64,000 bases of DNA from NCBI RefSeq assembly GCF_035609205.1, contig NZ_CP141184.1, positions 4,533,001 through 4,597,000 on the forward strand, written 5' to 3'. Below the pieces are notes generated by a model that was not told the origin of the DNA, searched no databases, and saw only the letters and a list, made by a program, of their open reading frames with translations. The number at the start of each line of letters is the position of its first letter. The stretch's first letter is position 1. The stretch is from Hymenobacter sp. GOD-10R. Its GTDB lineage: Bacteria > Bacteroidota > Bacteroidia > Cytophagales > Hymenobacteraceae. Of this stretch, positions 59,853 through 64,000 are shown piece by piece. A program made the position numbers and the translations under genes.

Positions 59853-60353
59853 TTGGAACCTACCCTACCACCCAACTTATGGGAGCGTATCCGGGCTTTT
59901 GAGCTCGACGATCCGGCTGCTTCCTTTTCCTTTACAGACCGCCTAGCGCGGGAGAACGGTTGGCCCTTAGACTATGCCCTCCGCGCGGTGCTGGAGTACA
60001 AAAAATTCATGTTTTTGCTGTGCCTCGCGCCGCACCCGCTCACTCCTTCCGACCCAGTAGATCAGGTGTGGCACTTGCACTTGCTGTACACCCAGTCGTA
60101 CTGGGTAGCGTTTTGCGACCAGGTGCTCGGGCGCCCTATTCACCACGGTCCCACGAAAGGCGGCCCTAGCGAGCAGACCAAGTTTGAGAACTGGTACGAA
60201 CGCACGAAGCAACTGTATCACACCACGTTCAATGCCTTGCCACCTGCTGACATTTGGCCCGATAGCGAGACCCGATTCCGGGAAATCAACTTCCGGCGTG
60301 TGAACCTTGATGCTTATTGGTTAGTACCTAAACCTAGCTTTCGGCGCAACTGA
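59853..60353 (+). CDS. Glycine-rich-domain-containing-protein-like (GRDP-like) protein
   Basis: 166 residues from a TTG start (no ATG lies in frame nearby). The family signature is D-x-V-W-H-L-H-L-L-Y-T-x-S-Y (VDQVWHLHLLYTQSYW, about residues 69-84), preceded by ALRAVLEYKKFMFLLCLAPHPLTPSDPV. Full-length for bacterial members of this family, which share the module with plant GRDP proteins. Function is unknown. The stop overlaps the start of the next gene by one base, so translation is coupled. Confidence 0.85.
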   Translation: MEPTLPPNLWERIRAFELDDPAASFSFTDRLARENGWPLDYALRAVLEYKKFMFLLCLAPHPLTPSDPVDQVWHLHLLYTQSYWVAFCDQVLGRPIHHGPTKGGPSEQTKFENWYERTKQLYHTTFNALPPADIWPDSETRFREINFRRVNLDAYWLVPKPSFRRN

Positions 60354-61171
60354 TGCCTGCCCTTACGGACTTCTCTCCTGCTGAGCTTTTGCTCGTTGTT
60401 CACGAGCGTCACGCTCCTCTTCTACGACAGCTTCTGCGCCTTACATTTCTGGATCTGTTGCGCAAGGAAGCACTTAGCTTAGAACATCGGTATAGTCAAC
60501 CGCACCCTAGCGACCCTGCGGTTCTGTATACCTACGTATGCGCAGGCCCTATGCTAGGTGCTTACTCGTATTTGCCCCATGAGAAGCCGCTCCTAGAGTT
60601 ATTCCTACAAGACCCTTCTTTCCAGACGCAATTTCGGCAGTACGTCAGGATGCTTATGCAGCGCGTAGGCTCCGTGCGCGCTTACTATCAGTTGATCTTG
60701 CAAAATGACCGCACCGCTGAGTTGTTCATTCACGCCTCTTGGTGGCGGCGCCTGATTGGCTACATAACGCCAACCACTCAAGGCAGCAATTTCGATCAGT
60801 TTGTTCGAAATGAGTTAATTAACCTAGATAAGCAATTGGTACGATGTGCCAACCAGCCCACAGCCGAAACTCAAACGTGGCTGCACAATTTGCAAGGATT
60901 ACTCTTTCTGCTTCCCTCATTTACTTCGCCGGTTGGGCGCCAGCTAGAAACAGAAATGCGGGAGCTTGAGCATGTAGAAGGCACTAGTGACGCGGGCGGG
61001 TCTACTTGGAATGATTGCGCGGATACGTTTGACAGCCATTGCCCGTCGCACGATGGGCATAGTGGCTGCGGCGGGCACGGAGATGGACATGGGCACAGCA
61101 GCGACAGTGGGTGTAGCAGCGGCTGCTCCGGATGCAGCAGTGGCTGTGGGGGATGTGGTGGTGTTGACTAA
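60353..61171 (+). CDS. Protein with helical domain and Cys/His/Gly-rich C-terminal tail
   Basis: 272 residues. Residues 1 to about 215 are predicted helical, starting LTDFSPAELLLVVHERHAPLLRQLLRLTFLDLLRKEALSLEH, whose pattern recalls TIGR04222-type proteins (which also end in Gly/Cys-rich tails), though that match is by resemblance only. The last about 45 residues contain eight Cys and six His among Gly, Ser and Asp (HCPSHDGHSGCGGHGDGHGH, then GCSSGCSGCSSGCGGCGG). The tail could bind metals or be modified. No signal peptide is seen. It is coupled to the GRDP-like gene by a one-base overlap. Confidence 0.72.
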   Translation: MPALTDFSPAELLLVVHERHAPLLRQLLRLTFLDLLRKEALSLEHRYSQPHPSDPAVLYTYVCAGPMLGAYSYLPHEKPLLELFLQDPSFQTQFRQYVRMLMQRVGSVRAYYQLILQNDRTAELFIHASWWRRLIGYITPTTQGSNFDQFVRNELINLDKQLVRCANQPTAETQTWLHNLQGLLFLLPSFTSPVGRQLETEMRELEHVEGTSDAGGSTWNDCADTFDSHCPSHDGHSGCGGHGDGHGHSSDSGCSSGCSGCSSGCGGCGGVD

Positions 61172-61369
61172 CCTACTCACTGCTTTTTACCACCGCAAGG
61201 AACCTAGCTGGATTCATTCCCACGTTTCTACTCAGCCGGACTACAAACCCAATGGGCTGAGTAATAAAGAAGAATAGCTGGCTCAGACGAACGGTTTTGT
61301 GAGTATTCCATACATGCGCAGCAACCTAGCTATGTTTTTCTTACGTAAGCGTTGGGTTGTCATAACGCA

Positions 61370-62200
61370 ATGGAATTCACGACCTCCACTATACCAGCTG
61401 CCTTACCCTCCCCTGCGGCCAGCCTCAAAGTTTGGGCACGAATTGGCTTTGCCTCACTCGGGTTCGTGTACTTGGTACTAGGTGTGCTCGCGACTATGGC
61501 TGCGCTCGGCTTGCGTGGCAGCAATGCGCCAAGTCAGCAGGAGGCCTTTCAAGCCATTCAGCACATGCCGCTAGGTCAGGCTTTGCTATGGCTCATTGCG
61601 GGTGGCCTGTTGGGGTATGTGGCGTGGCGCTTTGCCCAAGCTCTACTTGACACGGAAAACCAGGGATCCGCTGTGAAAGGCTTAGCCGTCCGGGGGTTCT
61701 ATATATTTAGCGGACTACTGCACGGAGTCCTAGCTTTTTACACCGCCAGAATTGCCTGGCATGGTCACCTCCCGCCCAGTGACAACACCAGCCAATCGAC
61801 GCTACGAAGCGTACTGCACCACCACTACGGGCAGGCACTGCTAGGGCTAGTTGGGTTGATTGTGCTAGGTGCCGGCGTCGTCCAGCTCTACCGCGCTTGG
61901 TCGGGAAAGTTCGATACCGACGTACAGTTCAGTCCATTTACGCACGCCCAACGGCTACTCGTGCACCGCATGGGCCAAGTTGGCTACAGTGCCCGCGGCG
62001 TGGTGCTCCTCATTATGGGTTACTTCTGCTTTATGGCTGCCCAGCATGCCAACATCAATGAAATACGTGACACAGAGGGTTGCTTTAAGGCGCTGCAAGC
62101 CATGAGTCCAGAAGCGCTCGGCGTAGTTGCGCTGGGGCTAGTCGTTTACGGACTTTACATGTTTATTCAGGCCCGCTTTCCGATTCTGCGACGAGTCTGA
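61370..62200 (+). CDS. DUF1206-family integral membrane protein
   Basis: 276 residues from MEFTTSTIPAALPSP. Three repeats of a two-helix unit are visible, each beginning A/G-R-x-G-F/Y: ARIGFASLGFVYLVLGVLA, VRGFYIFSGLLHGVLAFYTA and GQVGYSARGVVLLIMGYF. This three-repeat pattern and the six helices define DUF1206. Function unknown. An in-frame TTG at 61352 would add six residues; the ATG is preferred. It is on the same strand as the Cys-tail gene but 198 bp away. Confidence 0.88.
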   Translation: MEFTTSTIPAALPSPAASLKVWARIGFASLGFVYLVLGVLATMAALGLRGSNAPSQQEAFQAIQHMPLGQALLWLIAGGLLGYVAWRFAQALLDTENQGSAVKGLAVRGFYIFSGLLHGVLAFYTARIAWHGHLPPSDNTSQSTLRSVLHHHYGQALLGLVGLIVLGAGVVQLYRAWSGKFDTDVQFSPFTHAQRLLVHRMGQVGYSARGVVLLIMGYFCFMAAQHANINEIRDTEGCFKALQAMSPEALGVVALGLVVYGLYMFIQARFPILRRV

Positions 62201-62447
62201 CCTAGGGTATGGCGTGCATAATCAGGGGAATTTCAGTTTCCCAAGCACCTCTCTTTTAAGATAGAGGCCTGTTTTTGGTCGATGAAAGGGCGATACAGTT
62301 GGTTGAGCTAGGAGGTAATGGCAAGCTAGCTTTTAGAGCTCCATAGGTCTATTAACTACCTCCAGGCGCAGCCGTAAACTCTGCTAGCGTTCTACGCTTC
62401 TGGCTTGCGCCAGAAAACGTCCCTCTCATTACCAAAACCAACCTCTT

Positions 62448-63563
62448 ATGGATACTACCACTTTCGAAGCAACCACGACGGTCGAAACCATCAAAACGCC
62501 TGCTTACGGCGCCACCAACTCCATCTTCAACGGTCTGAAGCGCATGGAAATTGAGCGCCGCCTCCCCCAGGGCGACGAAGTTCATATTGATATCCTATAC
62601 TGCGGGGTGTGCCACTCCGATGTGCACCAGGTGAAAAACGATTGGAAAAACACGGTGTATCCGTGCGTACCAGGCCACGAAATCGTTGGTCGGATCTCGC
62701 AAATCGGTAGCGCCGTCACCAAGTTCAAGGTCGGCGACCTGGTAGGCGTGGGCTGCATGGTTGACTCGTGCGGCGAGTGCCAACCCTGTAAGCACGGCGA
62801 GGAAAATTACTGCCAAGGCCCGGTGAGTTGGACGGCCACGTACAACGGCCCGATGAAGCCCGACGGCAGCGGCGCCAACACCTTCGGTGGCTACTCCACC
62901 AACATCACCGTGAAAGAGTCGTTTGTGTTGCGCATTCCGGAAGGTCTCGACATCACAGCGGCCGCGCCTATCTTGTGCGCGGGTGTCACGACCTATTCAC
63001 CGATGAAGCACTGGAATGTGAAAGCCGGTGACCAGGTAGGTATCGTGGGCCTCGGCGGCCTAGGTCACATGGCCGTGAAGATAGCCAAAGCGTTAGGCGC
63101 TAACGTAACTGTGCTTACAACTTCCAAGGATAAAGTAGCCGATGCTGAAGCATTCGGCGCCCACGAAGTCATCATCTCGACTGACTCTGCGGCGATGAAG
63201 CAGCACGAAGCCACGTTCGATTTTATCCTCAACACCATCCCCGACGCGTACGACATCTCCGATTACGTGTCGCTGCTCAACCTCGACGGCACCATCGTGG
63301 CCGTTGGCTTGCTAGGCGAATACAAGAAGCCGCTCAACAACATGGATATGGCCATGTACCGCCGCACGGTGGCGGGCTCCATCATCGGGAGCATCGCCGA
63401 AACCCAAGAGGTACTAGATTTCTGCGCCGAGCACAACATCTTGCCCGAGGTACAAATGATCAAGATGCAGGACATCAACAAAGCGTTCGACGACCTGCTT
63501 GATAAGGAAGTGCGCTACCGCCACGTCATCGATATGCAGTCATTGAAGGAGGAAGAAGCATAA
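62448..63563 (+). CDS. Zinc-dependent alcohol dehydrogenase (YahK/cinnamyl-alcohol-dehydrogenase-like)
   Basis: 371 residues of the MDR superfamily. The catalytic zinc site is in LYCGVCHSDVHQVKNDW (Cys) with PGHEIVGRI (His-Glu). The structural zinc Cys set is CGECQPCKHGEENYC. The Rossmann motif is GIVGLGGLGHMAVKIAKALGA, which lacks the usual NAD acidic cue and, with following TTSKDK, suggests NADP preference as in YahK. It reduces a range of aldehydes. An N-terminal extension (MDTTTFEATTTVETIKTPAYGATNS) is slightly longer than YahK. It has its own terminator. Confidence 0.94.
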   Translation: MDTTTFEATTTVETIKTPAYGATNSIFNGLKRMEIERRLPQGDEVHIDILYCGVCHSDVHQVKNDWKNTVYPCVPGHEIVGRISQIGSAVTKFKVGDLVGVGCMVDSCGECQPCKHGEENYCQGPVSWTATYNGPMKPDGSGANTFGGYSTNITVKESFVLRIPEGLDITAAAPILCAGVTTYSPMKHWNVKAGDQVGIVGLGGLGHMAVKIAKALGANVTVLTTSKDKVADAEAFGAHEVIISTDSAAMKQHEATFDFILNTIPDAYDISDYVSLLNLDGTIVAVGLLGEYKKPLNNMDMAMYRRTVAGSIIGSIAETQEVLDFCAEHNILPEVQMIKMQDINKAFDDLLDKEVRYRHVIDMQSLKEEEA

Positions 63564-63579
63564 GCACCTAGCTCCTTTG

Positions 63580-63629
63580 CAAAACGGCCTTGCAATAGTT
63601 CACGTGAGAACCGCTGCAAGGCCGTTTTG
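63580..63629. terminator. Bidirectional terminator hairpin
   Basis: A perfect 15-bp stem CAAAACGGCCTTGCA (63580-63594) pairs with 63615-63629. A/T-runs inside the stem serve both directions. It lies between the convergent alcohol dehydrogenase and the last gene. Confidence 0.88.
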
Positions 63630-63658
63630 TGTACAGGGCTTCGAAGAAGCCCAGCAAG

Positions 63659-64000
63659 TTAGTCTCGGTATTTCGGCATTTCCTCCGGTTGCGAGAGCAA
63701 GCCGGCGGTCAATTCTACTGCTCCAATCGCTAAGAAGGCGTTGCGGGCGGCTTTATTTTTAGAGAAACCTAGCAGCCAAGGGGCACTAGCCGCTAGCACA
63801 CCGGCAGCTATGTCCAGAATAAGGTGCGTTTTGAAGGGTATCTTCTTGAACACGCCCCATTCGGCTCGGGTAAATAAGCCAACGGTCAGGACGTTACCGG
63901 CCAGCACGCGCGTCATCGTAACGGCGCTCTTTTCGTCTTCGAAGCCAGCTAGCTTTGGTAAAGCAAGAACCATGGGTATGTAACTCAAATCGGCAACGCC
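63659..64000 (-). CDS. Small membrane protein, 5' end probably outside window
   Basis: The frame runs from the stop at 63659 to the window edge without a stop: ...ADLSYIPMVLALPKLAGFEDEKSAVTMTRVLAGNVLTVGLFTRAEWGVFKKIPFKTHLILDIAAGVLAASAPWLLGFSKNK... The internal TTG (63988) or ATG (63973) would cut into continuous sequence, so the true start is probably beyond the edge. About three membrane helices are predicted. The APWLLGF segment recalls SPW-repeat-like membrane proteins, but this is only resemblance. Function unknown. Confidence 0.6.
   Translation of the reverse strand, partial: GVADLSYIPMVLALPKLAGFEDEKSAVTMTRVLAGNVLTVGLFTRAEWGVFKKIPFKTHLILDIAAGVLAASAPWLLGFSKNKAARNAFLAIGAVELTAGLLSQPEEMPKYRD

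Noticed and set aside
1..64000. tRNA, rRNA, CRISPR, prophage or insertion sequence
   Set aside because: No tRNA cloverleaf, rRNA segment, regularly spaced direct repeats, integrase or transposase was found on reading both strands.

Overview
The window looks like chromosome from a moderately GC-rich member of the Bacteroidota, most like Hymenobacter and relatives (Cytophagales). This is inferred from family content (a TonB receptor with an N-terminal carboxypeptidase-like domain, a CzcA-TolC fusion, DUF2490, DUF5694), from weak or absent Shine-Dalgarno sequences, and from Bacteroidota-type -7 boxes (TAnnTTTG). No rRNA, tRNA, CRISPR array, insertion sequence or phage gene was recognised. Short hairpin-forming intergenic repeats of at least three families are scattered through it. 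The tetranucleotide CTAG is unusually common.

Layout. 1-6.2 kb: the start of a methyltransferase (cut by the edge), an SDR reductase, a voltage-gated K+ channel with a zinc ribbon tail, two tandem paralogous secreted proteins, a DUF5694 protein and a metallo-beta-lactamase-fold hydrolase. 6.2-11.9 kb: a heavy-metal RND efflux system (adaptor plus a pump fused to its outer-membrane factor). 12.2-18.9 kb: Gfo/Idh oxidoreductase, 5'-nucleotidase, porin, NUDIX hydrolase, YebC regulator, a small membrane protein and a sugar O-acetyltransferase. 18.9-24.8 kb: a candidate structured RNA, then bioB-bioF-bioD-bioA and a beta-ketoacyl synthase. 24.9-31 kb: M28 peptidase, two AT-richer secreted proteins, a class II cyclic-nucleotide phosphodiesterase, a slipin and an Ala-rich protein.

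31.2-44.1 kb is a minus-strand sulfate assimilation cluster. It begins with a SAM riboswitch and a 32-codon ORF with a CCxxC motif, followed by cysH, cysD, cysN, cysJ, a TonB-dependent receptor, DUF2490, cysI and a siroheme-synthase/TSUP-transporter fusion. Together these activate sulfate to APS (CysDN), reduce APS to sulfite (CysH), reduce sulfite to sulfide (CysJI) and finish siroheme for CysI. There is no cysC, which fits the 4Fe-4S APS-reductase type of CysH.

44.2-64 kb: lysA, an ArnT-like glycosyltransferase, a sulfatase-modifying-factor-like protein without the active-site Cys motif, and an SDR-DUF2867 protein. Next come two large paralogs in which an Lgt-like inner-membrane domain is joined to a beta-barrel-like domain. 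These are followed by DUF2905, a small membrane protein, a PAS histidine kinase with its response regulator, topoisomerase III, a GRDP-like protein coupled to a protein with a Cys/His/Gly-rich tail, DUF1206, a zinc alcohol dehydrogenase and an edge-truncated membrane protein.

The most unusual items are the Lgt/barrel pair, the SAM riboswitch with its Cys-containing short ORF, the three-way-junction RNA before bioB, the CysG-N/TSUP fusion, and the Cys/His-tailed protein next to GRDP.
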